Positions 26,538 through 37,371 of a stretch of DNA of 64,000 bases are shown in pieces. The translations under genes and the position numbers were made by a program. This stretch comes from Sulfolobaceae archaeon (lineage in GTDB: Archaea; Thermoproteota; Thermoprotei_A; Sulfolobales; Sulfolobaceae), in assembly GCA_026627305.1 (NCBI GenBank), contig JAPNVD010000003.1, positions 1 to 64,000 of the forward strand, written 5' to 3'. Within the stretch, counting starts at the first letter, position 1; each line of letters starts with the position of its first letter. Under the pieces are notes generated by a model, which saw nothing but the letters and a program-made list of their open reading frames with translations, was not told the origin of the DNA and ran no database searches.

Positions 26538-27563
26538 TTGATTATAGGTAATCCACATATTAGCTTATATAATAGACAATTGCCTAAGGGCTGTGAGTTA
26601 TGTAGATTAGGTTCCAAGCTCGTAGTATTCATAACTGGAGAGTGTGGGGAGAACTGCTATTATTGTCCTGTGAGCAATGAAAGGTTTGGAAAGAACATTA
26701 TGTATGCTAACGAGTTAAAAGTCAGTGATTTCTTTGAATATATATACGAAGCTCATAGAATGAGGGCTCTAGGAGCTGGTATAACAGGCGGAGATCCGAT
26801 AGTAGCTATTGATAGGGTTGTTAAGGTTATAAGGATGCTAAAAGATGAGTTCGGTAGGGAATTTCATATTCATCTTTATACTACTGGACAATATGTAAAT
26901 AATGATGCTTTACAGGAGTTAACTAGAGCAGGGTTAGACGAGATAAGATTTCATCCTGTAAAGAGAGAATACTTAAAGGCTGTGGAAAAAGCCTTAAAAT
27001 TTAACATAGATGTAGGTTTTGAGGTTCCGTCAATACCTGGTAAAGAGGATTGGATAAGGGAACTCATAGAATGGGGTAAGTCAAGGGGAATAAAATTCAT
27101 TAACTTAAATGAGTTAGAGCTAACCGAGAGAAATTATCTCAATCTCAAGTCAAGAGGGTTTAATGTCTCACATGGTTTAGCAGGCGTCAAGGGTAGCTTT
27201 GAGACAGCTTATAAGGTTTTAAAAGAATATGAGAACTGTGAAATTACCGTCCATTATTGTAGCTCTGTCTATAAGGATATAGTTGAAACTAGGACAAGGT
27301 TTTTGAGAACTGCTAAATTTGAGGCTAGACCATTTGAAGAGGTCACCAGTGAGGGTACTATAGTTAAGGCTATAGTAAAGGTTAAGGGCAATATTGAAGA
27401 ACTAGAAGAATATGGATCCAAAGTCAATGATGATACTTATTATGTTTGGCCAGGAATAATAGATACTATTAAGCAGAAATATGGAACGCTGATCAATGCT
27501 ATAGAAATTGTTGAGGAATATCCTGACAGAAGATTAGAGGTCAAGAGAGAAACAATCATCTAA
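26538..27563 (+). CDS. Radical SAM protein
   Basis: A 341-residue radical S-adenosylmethionine enzyme. The cluster motif C36-x3-C40-x2-C43 ([12 protein letters not shown]) is followed by GAGITGGDP, the SAM-binding GGDP/GGE-type word, near residue 79. An extra pair CELC at C19/C22 precedes the core and might bind zinc or a second cluster. The C-terminal 90 residues form a separate small domain. The reaction is not known. The start is TTG 26538; the ATG five bases upstream runs into a stop at once. The gene overlaps the convergent pelota gene by eight bases. Confidence 0.88.
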   Translation: MIIGNPHISLYNRQLPKGCELCRLGSKLVVFITGECGENCYYCPVSNERFGKNIMYANELKVSDFFEYIYEAHRMRALGAGITGGDPIVAIDRVVKVIRMLKDEFGREFHIHLYTTGQYVNNDALQELTRAGLDEIRFHPVKREYLKAVEKALKFNIDVGFEVPSIPGKEDWIRELIEWGKSRGIKFINLNELELTERNYLNLKSRGFNVSHGLAGVKGSFETAYKVLKEYENCEITVHYCSSVYKDIVETRTRFLRTAKFEARPFEEVTSEGTIVKAIVKVKGNIEELEEYGSKVNDDTYYVWPGIIDTIKQKYGTLINAIEIVEEYPDRRLEVKRETII

Positions 27564-28581
27564 TCTTAAACCTTAATAGTGCAACCATTCCTGTTAAATT
27601 CTTAACCTGATAATAAATTGGAGAGTCCTGCGGTATAATGTATACTTTACCGTTCTTATTTTCTATATCTTCCATTATTTCCTCTATTTCAATTCTGTCC
27701 TCCTCGTTTTCAAGGAGGTCTTCAATAACTAATAAATAAGCTATTGCACCCATTAGATTAGCTTGCTTTACTTCCTCTTTTCCGTAAACTACATAGCCTG
27801 TATCTTTAGATAGGTTTTCCATTATCTTTTCCCAAATTTTAGTGGCCTCAGCTATCTCATAATCCCTTATGACGTTAGTAATAACATCTCTATGTAATAG
27901 TTCGGAAAGACCAGCTATTGTAGCTGATGATACCGAATCTATGTAAATTCTCTGTTTTAGATCTTTCATCTTATTAACAACTAGCTCTTTAAATATTCCA
28001 GGGCCCGCAACAATAATAACTTCCGCATTATAATTCTGTAAATATGATTTGACAGACTCAGCTATTTCTTCTGCGTTCTCTTCAAGTAAATTTTCATCCT
28101 TACTTCCTAGCCTCAATTCTCGTTCCTCGACTATTTTTACTCCCTGTTCCATTGGTACTGCAATTAGGTACTCATCGAAGTCAACGAGCACAATGAGGAT
28201 TTTGCCCTGTTTATTAGCCTGCCTTTTTATCTTATCCAGTTCGAACTTACTCCATTTTTCTTTTATAATAACTATTTCGTCACCTACATCTAAATTAACG
28301 GTATGATGGGATCCCTTTATTCCATATCTTTCAGGTGCGTCCTCTATGATTCCATGTATTCTGAGTCTAGAAGTATACGCCTGGAACTCTGTTTTCTCAA
28401 CCAACAACTGTACTACCATAGGAACTCTTCTACTCTTAGTTCCTAATCCAATATCCCTAGAAGTTTTAGCAACTATCCTATCGCCCTTTTTAAGTATTAG
28501 GTGTAAGACCCATAGATCATCTTCATCATCAACGTGTAATTTCATTATGCCATGATGTTCATCAAACTCCAAAACTTTCAT
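27556..28581 (-). CDS. pelA: Pelota (aPelota), ribosome rescue factor
   Basis: Archaeal Pelota/Dom34 of 341 residues, a relative of release factor aRF1 that, together with ABCE1 and aEF1A, frees ribosomes stalled on broken or non-stop mRNA. The N-terminal SH3-like domain ([20 protein letters not shown]) contains the [14 protein letters not shown] region typical for Pelota. The middle domain begins near [10 protein letters not shown]. The C-terminal domain has the [20 protein letters not shown] stretch. The GGQ motif of release factors is absent, as expected. ATG 28581 lies close to the divergent acetyltransferase gene, so their promoters overlap. Confidence 0.95.
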   Translation of the reverse strand: MKVLEFDEHHGIMKLHVDDEDDLWVLHLILKKGDRIVAKTSRDIGLGTKSRRVPMVVQLLVEKTEFQAYTSRLRIHGIIEDAPERYGIKGSHHTVNLDVGDEIVIIKEKWSKFELDKIKRQANKQGKILIVLVDFDEYLIAVPMEQGVKIVEERELRLGSKDENLLEENAEEIAESVKSYLQNYNAEVIIVAGPGIFKELVVNKMKDLKQRIYIDSVSSATIAGLSELLHRDVITNVIRDYEIAEATKIWEKIMENLSKDTGYVVYGKEEVKQANLMGAIAYLLVIEDLLENEEDRIEIEEIMEDIENKNGKVYIIPQDSPIYYQVKNLTGMVALLRFKIR

Positions 28582-28608
28582 TTTATACTTTTTTATATAA
28601 CATTACCT

Positions 28609-29073
28609 GTGGTAATTATAATTAATGCGTCAGAAGAGGATTTAGACCAAATATACAAGATAGAGCTAGAAAGCTTCGATAACCCATATCCTTATTCCTT
28701 ATTGAAGGCTTACCTATACCTCTCTCCAAACTTATACATAATAGCAAGGGATGACGATAATAGCATCCTAGGTTATGCTATTGGCATAGTACAGAACAAA
28801 TATAGGGGTCATGTGGTTTCCATAGCTGTAAGGAAAGATTCTAGAAAGAAAGGAACAGGAACTCAACTATTATTAGAACTAGAAAATAGGTTTAGAAAAG
28901 AGGGTTGCGTTTATTCATATTTAGAAGTTCATTATAAAAATGAACCAGCCATATCCTTATATCGTAAGTTAGGCTATTACATAATAGCTCTGAAGAGAAA
29001 TTATTATAGAAGAGGAGAACATGCATTTATTATGGTTAAACCCTTAAATTCCTATAGACCTGTGTTTGAATGA
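28609..29073 (+). CDS. rimI: RimI-like N-acetyltransferase (GNAT)
   Basis: A 154-residue GNAT-fold protein that moves an acetyl group from acetyl-CoA to an amino group, probably a protein N-terminus. The acetyl-CoA loop RKKGTGTQLL is near residue 86, and YLEVHYKNEPAISLYRKLGY near residue 105 is the signature of RimI/Ard1 proteins. I placed the start at GTG 28609, because the open frame upstream overlaps the divergent pelota gene and encodes an unrelated hydrophobic stretch. A TATA-like TTTTATACTT at 28581-28590 suits a leaderless GTG. The frame could formally begin at ATG 28552. Confidence 0.87.
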   Translation: MVIIINASEEDLDQIYKIELESFDNPYPYSLLKAYLYLSPNLYIIARDDDNSILGYAIGIVQNKYRGHVVSIAVRKDSRKKGTGTQLLLELENRFRKEGCVYSYLEVHYKNEPAISLYRKLGYYIIALKRNYYRRGEHAFIMVKPLNSYRPVFE

Positions 29074-29105
29074 ACTAATTTTTTATAATTAAAAATATCA
29101 AATTA

Positions 29106-29110
29106 GGTGA
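29106..29110 (+). promoter_or_regulatory. Ribosome binding site deciding the TTG start of pyk
   Basis: GGTGA sits seven bases before TTG 29117 and matches the end of archaeal 16S rRNA. It supports the TTG as start and suggests that pyk is translated from an RNA with a leader, perhaps starting at the acetyltransferase gene. Confidence 0.5.
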
Positions 29111-29116
29111 GATCAG

Positions 29117-30454
29117 TTGAACAATAGAAGAACTAAGATAGTAGCAACAGTCGGACCTTCCTCAATAAAGCTAGTCAAAGAGTTGTCTCAATATGTGGAT
29201 GTATTCAGGGTTAATTTAGCTCATGGAACTAAGGAGAGCATAAAGGAGTACTTTGAGATAATAAAAACTGAAGCTCCAGACACAAGTATTTTGGCAGATA
29301 TTCCTGGACCAAAACTCAGGGTTGGTGATCTTCCAAGTCCTATCACTGTTAAAAAAGGAGATAAAATAACCTTTGGAGATCAAATACCTGTGTCCGATAA
29401 TATCTTCTTTAAATTGATAAAGCCTGGAATGGAGGTTCTAATAGCTGATGGAACAATAAAAGTAATAATAAATGAAGTTGAAGATGGCAGAGCTGTGGCT
29501 ACAGTAGATGAAGGAGGTGTTATTTCATCTAGAAAGGGAATTAATATTCCTGATGTACAATCTAATATAGGGCTAAGCGAGAGAGACTTAGAGTTAGCCC
29601 AACTAGCTATAAATGAGGGGGCTGATTTTTTAGGACTGTCATTTGTATTATCCGCTAACGATATTAAGAATCTGAGAGAGAAAGTAAAAGATAACGTATG
29701 GATAATAGCAAAAATAGAGAAAAAAGGAGCAGTTAACAATCTAAGTGAAATAGTAAAAGAAGCTGATGGAGTTATGGTCGCTAGAGGAGATCTAGGAGTA
29801 GAGGTTGGGCTTGAAAACTTGCCAAAAATCCAGGCTAGAATTATAAAGAAGGCTAGACTGTATGGAAAACCTGTAATTTTAGCTACTCAAGTACTCGAAT
29901 CTATGGTTAATTCTCCTATTCCCACAAGAGCAGAGGTTATAGATGTAGCTAATTCAGTAATTGAAGGTGTTGATGCAATAATGTTAAGCGATGAGACAGC
30001 GATAGGAAAATATCCATTAGAGGCTGTAAAAACTCTTGAAAATCTAATAAGGAGCTCTGAAAGGAATTTTAACCCGAGATTATATCCTCCATTAAAGAGT
30101 TATAATGACGCTATAGCATCTGCCGCAGTAACTGCTGCGCAGTTAGCTTCTGCTAAGGCAATCATAATATATACAAGGACAGGTTCTACAGCATTACGAA
30201 TTATAAGGCAAAGGCCAAAGATTAAGATAATAGCTATGACTCCCAATTACAAGCTTGCAAGGAAGTTAAAGGTATGTTGGGGTATTGAACCAATAGAGAT
30301 AGAGTCACTTAATAGTATTGATTCCATAATAGAGCATGCAAGACAGCTAGTTGAGAAAAAGAATTTGGTAAAGATAGGGGATGTGATAGTTATAGCGTCT
30401 GGAACTGAAGAATTAGCTACAGATTTCGTAAAAGTGGAAATAATAAAGGGTTAA
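29117..30454 (+). CDS. pyk: Pyruvate kinase
   Basis: A 445-residue glycolytic enzyme that makes ATP and pyruvate from phosphoenolpyruvate and ADP. Key words are KIVATVGPSS at the start, FRVNLAHGT, IAKIEKKGAVNNL with the catalytic lysine, DGVMVARGDLGVEVGLENLP, and VILATQVLESMVNSPIPTRAE in two parts. The C-terminal regulatory domain begins near residue 335. The start codon is TTG. It is 43 bases downstream of the acetyltransferase gene and may be co-transcribed. Pyruvate made here is a substrate of the por complex in this window. The 3' end overlaps the SWIM gene by four bases. Confidence 0.96.
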   Translation: MNNRRTKIVATVGPSSIKLVKELSQYVDVFRVNLAHGTKESIKEYFEIIKTEAPDTSILADIPGPKLRVGDLPSPITVKKGDKITFGDQIPVSDNIFFKLIKPGMEVLIADGTIKVIINEVEDGRAVATVDEGGVISSRKGINIPDVQSNIGLSERDLELAQLAINEGADFLGLSFVLSANDIKNLREKVKDNVWIIAKIEKKGAVNNLSEIVKEADGVMVARGDLGVEVGLENLPKIQARIIKKARLYGKPVILATQVLESMVNSPIPTRAEVIDVANSVIEGVDAIMLSDETAIGKYPLEAVKTLENLIRSSERNFNPRLYPPLKSYNDAIASAAVTAAQLASAKAIIIYTRTGSTALRIIRQRPKIKIIAMTPNYKLARKLKVCWGIEPIEIESLNSIDSIIEHARQLVEKKNLVKIGDVIVIASGTEELATDFVKVEIIKG

Positions 30455-30678
30455 TCCATTGGTAGTTTTATCTTTCCTTTTCCGATTTCTGCAATAAAGT
30501 GATTATAGAGCCTCAATGAATGAGTACAAAAAGGTGTATTACAATCACAAGCTGTTTTCTTAAGTCTCAAGTTTTTATCTAAAAATAGAATAACATGATA
30601 AGGCTTTGTAGCGCACCTAGCAGGGACAAAACTTTCAACTATGAAAGTGTCCTTTTCTCTTTTTACAGTTATAAGCAT
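30451..30678 (-). CDS. Minimal SWIM-type zinc-finger protein
   Basis: A 75-residue protein. ACDCNTPFCTHSLRLY (about residues 43-58) gives the CxCx(n)CxH pattern of the SWIM zinc finger, preceded by two predicted beta strands. SWIM domains bind DNA or protein partners, for instance in transposases and in recombination mediator complexes. Here the domain is nearly the whole protein. It follows the inositol-phosphate synthase gene by 23 bases on the same strand, possibly as the last gene of the long nuo transcript, and overlaps the convergent pyk end. The domain is seen in the sequence; its task is unknown. Confidence 0.75.
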   Translation of the reverse strand: MLITVKREKDTFIVESFVPARCATKPYHVILFLDKNLRLKKTACDCNTPFCTHSLRLYNHFIAEIGKGKIKLPMD

Positions 30679-30701
30679 CAGTTCTCACACGGTAGCTTCA
30701 T

Positions 30702-31748
30702 CTATTCTGCCCGGGGTTCTCTCATCATGCTAATAAACTTCTCTAATGCTTCTCTAGCTTCACTGAAGGATTTATATTTTACTGGAGGGTTCTTAAAGTA
30801 ATATCCACATATTTCATTTATGGCTCCACCAATACCTCTGTCTTTTGCGATTTTAGCTAATCTCACTAGGTCAATTAATGGGGCTACAGCATTAGGACCA
30901 TCATATGTCTTAAGTGAGATATCCACTCTAATTGGAACACCATAGCCATAAATTCCCTCGATGTAAATGTAACTAACCCTCTTATCGCCTAAGAACTCCA
31001 CATAATCTGATGTTCCTGCTACAATATCCATTCCTTCATTATGTGTTTCAATAAATGAGGATTTGATCTCTTTCTTCTTGTCTTTTCTCCAATCCTCTAA
31101 GGCTACATAAGCCTCTGTAGTTCCTGCGATATCTATTTGATAAGATCTGAGTACCTTAACTCCTCTGCTCTTTAAGAACTCTATTAATCCAGCATGGAAA
31201 GCTGTGCCTCCTATTTGACTTAATAAATCATCGCCAAAGAGTGGTAGTTTTCTCTCCTTAAAGTCTTTATCGAATTTATTGACAATGTTAGCAGGTGTAG
31301 CATTAATAAATGCAGAGTTAGCCTCTAATGCGGCCTTTACATAATATTCGCTAGCTTGATCAGCACCAGTTGGTAAGAGATTTAGAACAACATCTACCTT
31401 ATTTGACCTAAGCACGTCTGTTATATCTACTGGTTTTTCTTCAGATTCCTCAATTACGTCCGATAATATTCCGGTTATACCATCTAATGTAGGGCCTCTA
31501 AGAACGGTAACGTCAGATTTCACAGGAATTTTCATTTCCACAACATTAGGCTTTACAAAAAGAGCCTCAGATAGCTTCTTTCCTACTTTACGTTTGTCAA
31601 TATCGAAAGCCGCTACTATTTCTATATCTGAAGGATTTATTCCTAGATCTAATATACCAAAAACGTTTAACCCTTCTTTTATAGCCTCTAAGCCTTGTAC
31701 GAAAGCGGCGGCTGCGTTCCCTACCCCTACTAATGCAACTCTTATCAT
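30702..31748 (-). CDS. ino1: myo-Inositol-1-phosphate synthase
   Basis: A 348-residue NAD-dependent enzyme that converts glucose-6-phosphate to inositol-1-phosphate, the head-group precursor of archaetidylinositol lipids. The Rossmann motif [17 protein letters not shown] opens the protein. [36 protein letters not shown] and the C-terminal NGPNA-like [20 protein letters not shown] are family features. Its length matches archaeal and actinobacterial enzymes. The ATG overlaps the nuoN stop by four bases, so it is transcribed with the complex I operon, although no direct functional link is evident. Confidence 0.94.
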   Translation of the reverse strand: MIRVALVGVGNAAAAFVQGLEAIKEGLNVFGILDLGINPSDIEIVAAFDIDKRKVGKKLSEALFVKPNVVEMKIPVKSDVTVLRGPTLDGITGILSDVIEESEEKPVDITDVLRSNKVDVVLNLLPTGADQASEYYVKAALEANSAFINATPANIVNKFDKDFKERKLPLFGDDLLSQIGGTAFHAGLIEFLKSRGVKVLRSYQIDIAGTTEAYVALEDWRKDKKKEIKSSFIETHNEGMDIVAGTSDYVEFLGDKRVSYIYIEGIYGYGVPIRVDISLKTYDGPNAVAPLIDLVRLAKIAKDRGIGGAINEICGYYFKNPPVKYKSFSEAREALEKFISMMREPRAE

Positions 31749-33139
31749 ACTATCACCATATATAGAAGAGGAGCTAATATACCTAACACTAATACCAAAA
31801 CGGCTGCATACACTATTACATCCCTTTCAGTAACATTGACTGGTTTAAACGTTCCTTCTCTGAATATCTCTCTGACTGGAGGTATGTAATATCCTGCGGA
31901 TATGGCGCTCATCAGGACACCAATAACTGTAAACCAGGGCTGGGAGAAGGTTGACTCGAATATGAATAGCTTACCCCAGAATCCCATTATTGGTGGTACT
32001 CCTAATAAGCTTAAGAACAAAATTGTACCAGCAAACGCTAACGCCCTATCTGATCTAGAAAGTCCTCTTAAACCTTCAAGTTTTGAAGTGCCTGAAGCAC
32101 TTTCTATATAGCTTACAAATAGGAACAGCCCAGCTTGAGCTATCACATAAGCTATAGTTTGTATTACAATTCCTGTTTTTGCCACTGCTGGAGATATAAA
32201 CATCATTGCAAACCCCATAGAAATGAATCCGACTTGTGATATGCTGCTAAACGATAGTATTGCAGCTAAATCATTTCTAGAGAAGGCAGTTATATTCCCA
32301 ATAATTAAACTTCCTACAGCTATTATAGCAAATATGATGAAAGTTAGCACTTTTAGAGAAGGATATGGATCTAAGAATATGAGAAATCTTATCAGTGGTG
32401 CAATTCCTACTATTTTCCCTACGCTTGACACTAAAGATACCATTACTCTATCAGACATAGTGTAAACATCTGGTAACCATGTATGAAACGGAAAAGCTCC
32501 CATCTTGAAGAGAAATGCTATACTAACGAATACAACTGATACTAGCAGTAGCCTTGGATAAGTTGGCGTTACGCCGAAGTATAACGACTTTGTAGCTACT
32601 ACATAGAATGAAAATCCTAATATCATTAAAGAGCTTGATACCAAACCCATGATCAAATATTTAGAACCAGCAAGAGCGCTGTTAGCATCTTTCCTTAACA
32701 TTACTATTGCGTAGGTAGCTGAAGCAGACACTGCCCATGAAGCAAATATCATTGGAATACTATATGCAAATGAAATGTATACGAGACCGAACAATGTAAG
32801 TAAAGATAAAGACAGGAATGAGCTCCTAGTACCCCATGATATTATATGATCTTTTGATCCAGCAACTGCTATTAATGTACCTATGCCTGCAGCTATAGCT
32901 AAGAAATAACCTGATGTATCTATGTAAATATTGTTACTGAACAACTTGATATCGTTAATTGATAAAGACCACATTATTAGGAGCGATACTAGAGTTACAA
33001 GGATTCCTATTAATGCTGTATAGTATGCATATTCAAACCTACGAGTTGTCCCATTATCTATATATAAAACTGCCACTGAAGGAATAACTAAAAAAATTGC
33101 AGGGATTATTATAGGTAAATAATCAATAAAGGAGATCAT
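31745..33139 (-). CDS. nuoN: Complex I-like subunit N (antiporter-like membrane subunit)
   Basis: A 464-residue membrane protein with about 14 helices, one of the three antiporter-like proton-pumping subunits. [22 protein letters not shown] near residue 210 contains the conserved lysine of helix 7 and the HTWLPD word. [13 protein letters not shown] marks the later core, and [15 protein letters not shown] is typical. Its start follows the stop of the fused M/L gene without a gap (TAAATG). It is the last nuo gene, followed with overlap by inositol-phosphate synthase. Confidence 0.93.
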   Translation of the reverse strand: MISFIDYLPIIIPAIFLVIPSVAVLYIDNGTTRRFEYAYYTALIGILVTLVSLLIMWSLSINDIKLFSNNIYIDTSGYFLAIAAGIGTLIAVAGSKDHIISWGTRSSFLSLSLLTLFGLVYISFAYSIPMIFASWAVSASATYAIVMLRKDANSALAGSKYLIMGLVSSSLMILGFSFYVVATKSLYFGVTPTYPRLLLVSVVFVSIAFLFKMGAFPFHTWLPDVYTMSDRVMVSLVSSVGKIVGIAPLIRFLIFLDPYPSLKVLTFIIFAIIAVGSLIIGNITAFSRNDLAAILSFSSISQVGFISMGFAMMFISPAVAKTGIVIQTIAYVIAQAGLFLFVSYIESASGTSKLEGLRGLSRSDRALAFAGTILFLSLLGVPPIMGFWGKLFIFESTFSQPWFTVIGVLMSAISAGYYIPPVREIFREGTFKPVNVTERDVIVYAAVLVLVLGILAPLLYMVIV

Positions 33140-36100
33140 TTATAACCACCCTAATAGGAGCATTATAATTAATAAGATGAGTAATCCGACGACATAAAGA
33201 CCTAAATAATCTCTTAATACATGAGTCTGGACTTTATTATAGAACCACGAACCTAAGTTAATTGCAGTGCTAGGAAGTTTATAGTTTAGTGTTAGATCAA
33301 TAACACCGTACTCGAAGTTCTTAAACAGAGAGTTAGCAAATCCGTTTGCAGCTTTAGCAAACCTATCAAATGATGGATTAACATACCATGCATAATACAA
33401 GAAGTTAATAAGAGGTCTTAAGGACGCTATTGCACCAAAATCAGTGCCTCTTAAGTATACTACAAATCCTATTGCAATCCCTATTAGGGATAATATCAAG
33501 CTAATATAGTCAACACTATATATACTACTTATCGGTCCTAAACTTTCATCAAACGCGGTTATATAACCTATTAAACCTCCTAGAATTATTGATGCTAACG
33601 ATAATATCAGAGGCGAAGTTATCATTGTTGGTCCTACGTGACCATGTTCTTCTTCGTGTTTTTCCTCATTACTGGATTTAGGCCACAAGAAGGTCTTAGT
33701 TAGATATCTAATTATATATATTGCACCTAAAAACTCAGCTATTGTATATAATATCGCTATATCTGGGTTAAACACTGACGTTAATATCCCTATGTAGCTG
33801 TGAGCCCAGAAACCTATTAGGAATGGGAAGTTAGCTAGATTTAGTGCTGCTATTAATTGTGATATAAATACGATCATTAAGTTTCTGTAAAGTTTTGGAT
33901 ATGAGGCGACGTATCTGCTCTCAGTGTAATGTATAACAGAACCTGCATTCATGAATAATGTAGCCTTATAAATTCCGTGAGCGATCATTTGTGTTATGCC
34001 AACAGCAATTCCAGCATACAGATAAAGCATATTGCCACTTATCGATGCTAGTATTCCACCTATAGACGATGAGAATATCATTAATGAGATTTGATCTGCA
34101 GTGGAATACGCTAAAATCTGTTTCTGCTCGTTGCTGGCTAAGGCGTTTAAGCTAGTGTAGATGGCTGTAAAGAATGAAATTCCTGCAACTATTTCTAGGA
34201 ATAACAAAGTTTGATGGCTTGAGTATACTAGATAGGGATAGAAGAGGAATGTAAACATCGCACCTAGATTGACCATAGTAGCAGCGTGTATTAATGCGCT
34301 AACAGGAGTAGGACCTGTCATAGCGGTTAATAGCCATTGTGTGAACGGGAACTGGGCGCTTTTAGCTAATCCTCCAAGCATTGTGACAAAAAGTACAAGC
34401 CAGGCGAAAGGTAGCAAATATAGTGCCTTAACTGCAGGGAATAAGTTGCTATAGATCAACATGTTGTTTCCGTCTAGATATAGTAACACACCTAACCCTG
34501 CAAGTAAGCCCACATCACCTATTCTAGTAAATACTAAAGCTCTAATTCCGCTAGTTGTTGGCTTCGATAGGTATTCTACTCCTAGTACATATCTTCCAAA
34601 ATCACCTACTACGTTCTTTTCGTTATCATCTAACCAATAACTTATAAGGCCATAAGATGCTAAACCAGTTCCTTCCCAACCCGCTATGAATAGCAATATG
34701 TTATCAGCTAATACAACAGATAACATAGAAGAAACGAAGAATCCGAAGAGTCCCCAATACCTTCTTAGTACTTTATCTTCTTTCATATATCCTATGCTAT
34801 ATAACGCTATAAAGAATGATAAGGAGGAGACGAACAGTGCTAGAAGTGATTGAACTACCGAGGACGAGAACGTGAAATATTGCCCAAGGCCACTCACAAT
34901 TGTTGGAGTAAACGCATATGTATAAAGATTGCTTAATCCTTTTGATAGCGAATTTACGAAGTTAATGGCTGAAAGTGCCATAGATACGCCTATCAGAAAT
35001 ACAACAATAGAGCCTCTAATATCTTGATGTAGGGTCTTAGGTGTAACCACTGCTATAAATGAGCCGAGAGCAGGAAGTGCTACTATTAATGCAGGTATAT
35101 AATAGTTGCCATAAATTGGGTGTAAATATGATAATAGTGACTTCGAGATAATTGAGGGGATGAAGAAGAGTATGATACTTGAAGTGGCTAAAATGAACAT
35201 AGGTACAGTATAATGTAGGAGCTTATCTTCAATCTTATTGTTTTTAGTTCCTGAATACACTCTCTTAAATAGGTAAGTTGCATAGGCTGAAGAAGTGCCT
35301 ATAGCTATCATTAAGAATATAATTAAAACTATAAACCATCCTTCCCCAATCTTAGGTATTAGTTGGCCTGCTGAGAAAAGCAATAACGCTTCACTAATCA
35401 AACCAATTGTGGGAGGCAACCCTAGTAAGTTAAGAATCCCTATAAACGCTAATGAGGTGTGTAATGGTGAATTTAGATATAATCCGCCTAAATCATCGAT
35501 ATTTCTTGTATGTAACTCAGTTATTGAGGCACCTGCACTCATGAAGAGTATAGCCTTTCCTAAACCATGGGATACATAAATTAATTGTGAAGCTAGGATA
35601 CCAAGAGGTAGAGTGTAAAGCGTCGAGCTCAGTCCTTGGAAGAATCCTATTGATGAACCTAATAACATATAACCCATTTGTGAGACGCTTGAATATGCTA
35701 GGAACCTCTTGAAATCTTTTTGTGCTATCGCGTTTAATCCTCCATATATCATCGTTAGAATTGCCCATCCTATGAATATTGGAGCTATAAAGCTTAGATT
35801 ATGGAATAGGTAAAAGTAAATAGTTGCTGTGAATATTCCTAACCCTACCATATTAGGACTTAATAGAACGGAAATAGGTGTTGGAGCTTCACCGTGGGCA
35901 TACGGCAGCCAAATGTTAAGTCCTGCTGCAGCTCCCTTAAATAACATTCCAACTACTCCAGCAATAAGTAAGAATAGAGCATAGGGTGCTGTGGAGTAAT
36001 TCTCTAATATAAATGGACTGGTCGTATATATGTTCATAGTTCCTGTCTCTAGTCCTAATATTACAATTGTCGAGAGGGTCAGTATAGTGCCAATATGTGT

Positions 36101-36580
36101 CCAGATGAAATATAGTAGGCTTATCCTCCTTCTGTCACCGTAACCATATAAAAGTATGAGAAGGAAAGATGATATTAAAGAGATCTCTAGGAAGATGTAT
36201 AACTCAAGAAGGTTTGAAGATAATACAGCATAAAGCATTGCAAGGGCGAAATAATCGTATAGGGCATAGTATAATCCCCAATTACCACCTCCTATTTCTT
36301 CAAATCTCTCATCCATGTACCTATAGGAGTATACTACAGTTACTATTGTAACGAGGAGTATAGTTACGATAAATGGATAATTCCAATTATTTACCGCAAA
36401 ACCAAAATCTCCTATACTAGAAGCTATAAATATGTGATAATACAATCCATATCTAAACAAATAGTACACGCCTAGTAATAACGATATTAACGAGATTGTT
36501 GAGGCAGTTTTTCTATCCTTAGTTAAGAAGGTGAAAGAGGCTATGAGGAAAGATAAAATAAATATAAATAGGGAGATCAT
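33140..36580 (-). CDS. nuoML: Fused antiporter-like subunits M and L of the complex I-like enzyme
   Basis: One uninterrupted 1146-residue membrane protein made of two antiporter-like modules. Residues 1 to about 490 are NuoM-like: E132 in helix 5 (IFLEISLIS), K215 in helix 7 (LFKGAAAG), then [17 protein letters not shown]. Residues from about 490 are NuoL-like: [16 protein letters not shown] with E636, TRIGDVGLL near 685, K740 in [12 protein letters not shown] and [19 protein letters not shown] histidine/glutamate-rich loop ([13 protein letters not shown]) lies in the C-terminal part. Each module has the ion-translocating residues of its family, so both halves should be active. In most organisms these are separate genes in the order L, M; here M comes first. 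Confidence 0.92.
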   Translation of the reverse strand: MISLFIFILSFLIASFTFLTKDRKTASTISLISLLLGVYYLFRYGLYYHIFIASSIGDFGFAVNNWNYPFIVTILLVTIVTVVYSYRYMDERFEEIGGGNWGLYYALYDYFALAMLYAVLSSNLLELYIFLEISLISSFLLILLYGYGDRRRISLLYFIWTHIGTILTLSTIVILGLETGTMNIYTTSPFILENYSTAPYALFLLIAGVVGMLFKGAAAGLNIWLPYAHGEAPTPISVLLSPNMVGLGIFTATIYFYLFHNLSFIAPIFIGWAILTMIYGGLNAIAQKDFKRFLAYSSVSQMGYMLLGSSIGFFQGLSSTLYTLPLGILASQLIYVSHGLGKAILFMSAGASITELHTRNIDDLGGLYLNSPLHTSLAFIGILNLLGLPPTIGLISEALLLFSAGQLIPKIGEGWFIVLIIFLMIAIGTSSAYATYLFKRVYSGTKNNKIEDKLLHYTVPMFILATSSIILFFIPSIISKSLLSYLHPIYGNYYIPALIVALPALGSFIAVVTPKTLHQDIRGSIVVFLIGVSMALSAINFVNSLSKGLSNLYTYAFTPTIVSGLGQYFTFSSSVVQSLLALFVSSLSFFIALYSIGYMKEDKVLRRYWGLFGFFVSSMLSVVLADNILLFIAGWEGTGLASYGLISYWLDDNEKNVVGDFGRYVLGVEYLSKPTTSGIRALVFTRIGDVGLLAGLGVLLYLDGNNMLIYSNLFPAVKALYLLPFAWLVLFVTMLGGLAKSAQFPFTQWLLTAMTGPTPVSALIHAATMVNLGAMFTFLFYPYLVYSSHQTLLFLEIVAGISFFTAIYTSLNALASNEQKQILAYSTADQISLMIFSSSIGGILASISGNMLYLYAGIAVGITQMIAHGIYKATLFMNAGSVIHYTESRYVASYPKLYRNLMIVFISQLIAALNLANFPFLIGFWAHSYIGILTSVFNPDIAILYTIAEFLGAIYIIRYLTKTFLWPKSSNEEKHEEEHGHVGPTMITSPLILSLASIILGGLIGYITAFDESLGPISSIYSVDYISLILSLIGIAIGFVVYLRGTDFGAIASLRPLINFLYYAWYVNPSFDRFAKAANGFANSLFKNFEYGVIDLTLNYKLPSTAINLGSWFYNKVQTHVLRDYLGLYVVGLLILLIIMLLLGWL

Positions 36581-36583
36581 TTC

Positions 36584-36868
36584 TCACTCCACCTCCAAAT
36601 TTCCCTTAGCTCTAAAATACAAGATTATTGCAGCTACAGCTACAATTATTTCAACAAGAGCCATTCCTATGGCAAAAATTGAAAAAACAATTGGAGTGTA
36701 AGTTAAACCAACAATATCAGAGGCTGAAAAAATAAATAAAATAGAGGAGTTTAGTATTATTTCTGACGATAATAGTACTCTGATTATATTTCTACTATTA
36801 AGTAGACCGTAAATACCTATAGCAACTAAGAGTGAAGAAAGGACTACACCAGGTAATCCTAACTCCAT
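36584..36868 (-). CDS. nuoK: Complex I-like subunit K
   Basis: A 94-residue membrane protein with three helices. The second helix has the conserved glutamate ([16 protein letters not shown]) and the third another ([17 protein letters not shown]), both part of the proton path of NuoK/ND4L. Size and position between nuoJ and the antiporter genes confirm the call. The gap to nuoJ is two bases, and to nuoML three. Confidence 0.95.
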   Translation of the reverse strand: MELGLPGVVLSSLLVAIGIYGLLNSRNIIRVLLSSEIILNSSILFIFSASDIVGLTYTPIVFSIFAIGMALVEIIVAVAAIILYFRAKGNLEVE

Positions 36869-36870
36869 AA

Positions 36871-37371
36871 TTAATCCCTCCTAGCTAAAGCTAAAGCTTC
36901 TACAAGTGTAGTTACTAATCCAACAATTAAAATGAAAATCGGGAACCAATAATTAAGCAAAATTATATTACCTAGTTCTTCTAGGCTTACACTTCTAACA
37001 GTTCCATAAGATATTTCAGATAATGGCAATATCAGAGAAATGACTATTATGATAAATGATAATGTAGCTACTGGTATTGCCCAATTTACTTTTCTTTCTT
37101 TTATAAATATTCCCCTAAACATTACTAGTGAGACTCCTAGAAATACCACTGCAGCACCGATATAGAGTAAGATATGAAAAGCTGAATAAATGCCATACGT
37201 CTGTGGTGCTAAAACTGCGATAATTCCTGCAACTGAAAATCCTAAGGGAGCAAGAGCTATAGCTGAGTAATATACATCTTTTTGTGTTACCATTATTATT
37301 GCGGAAGCTACAGCTATGGCTCCAAATATTATAAAAGCAGCATATTCCAGCTCACTGCTCGTCAGGTACAT
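36871..37371 (-). CDS. nuoJ: Complex I-like subunit J
   Basis: A 166-residue membrane protein with five predicted helices, matching NuoJ/ND6. The third helix region [22 protein letters not shown] fits the pi-bulge helix of the family, and the N-terminus has [21 protein letters not shown] in two parts. I take ATG 37371 ([10 protein letters not shown]) as start. The frame is open to ATG 37392 (MKTGVLF), which would extend the overlap with nuoI to 41 bases. With the chosen start the overlap is 20 bases. Confidence 0.9.
   Translation of the reverse strand: MYLTSSELEYAAFIIFGAIAVASAIIMVTQKDVYYSAIALAPLGFSVAGIIAVLAPQTYGIYSAFHILLYIGAAVVFLGVSLVMFRGIFIKERKVNWAIPVATLSFIIIVISLILPLSEISYGTVRSVSLEELGNIILLNYWFPIFILIVGLVTTLVEALALARRD

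Noticed and set aside
35295-35579. Plus-strand frame of 94 codons inside the nuoML gene
   Set aside because: It is the antisense shadow of a conserved membrane protein and has no promoter or family features. The same holds for the many other frames opposite nuo, aro and ABC genes.
33140-36580. Two nuo genes joined by a sequencing error
   Set aside because: The join near residue 490 reads smoothly in frame with membrane-protein composition on both sides. No typical homopolymer error is obvious, though raw reads were not available.
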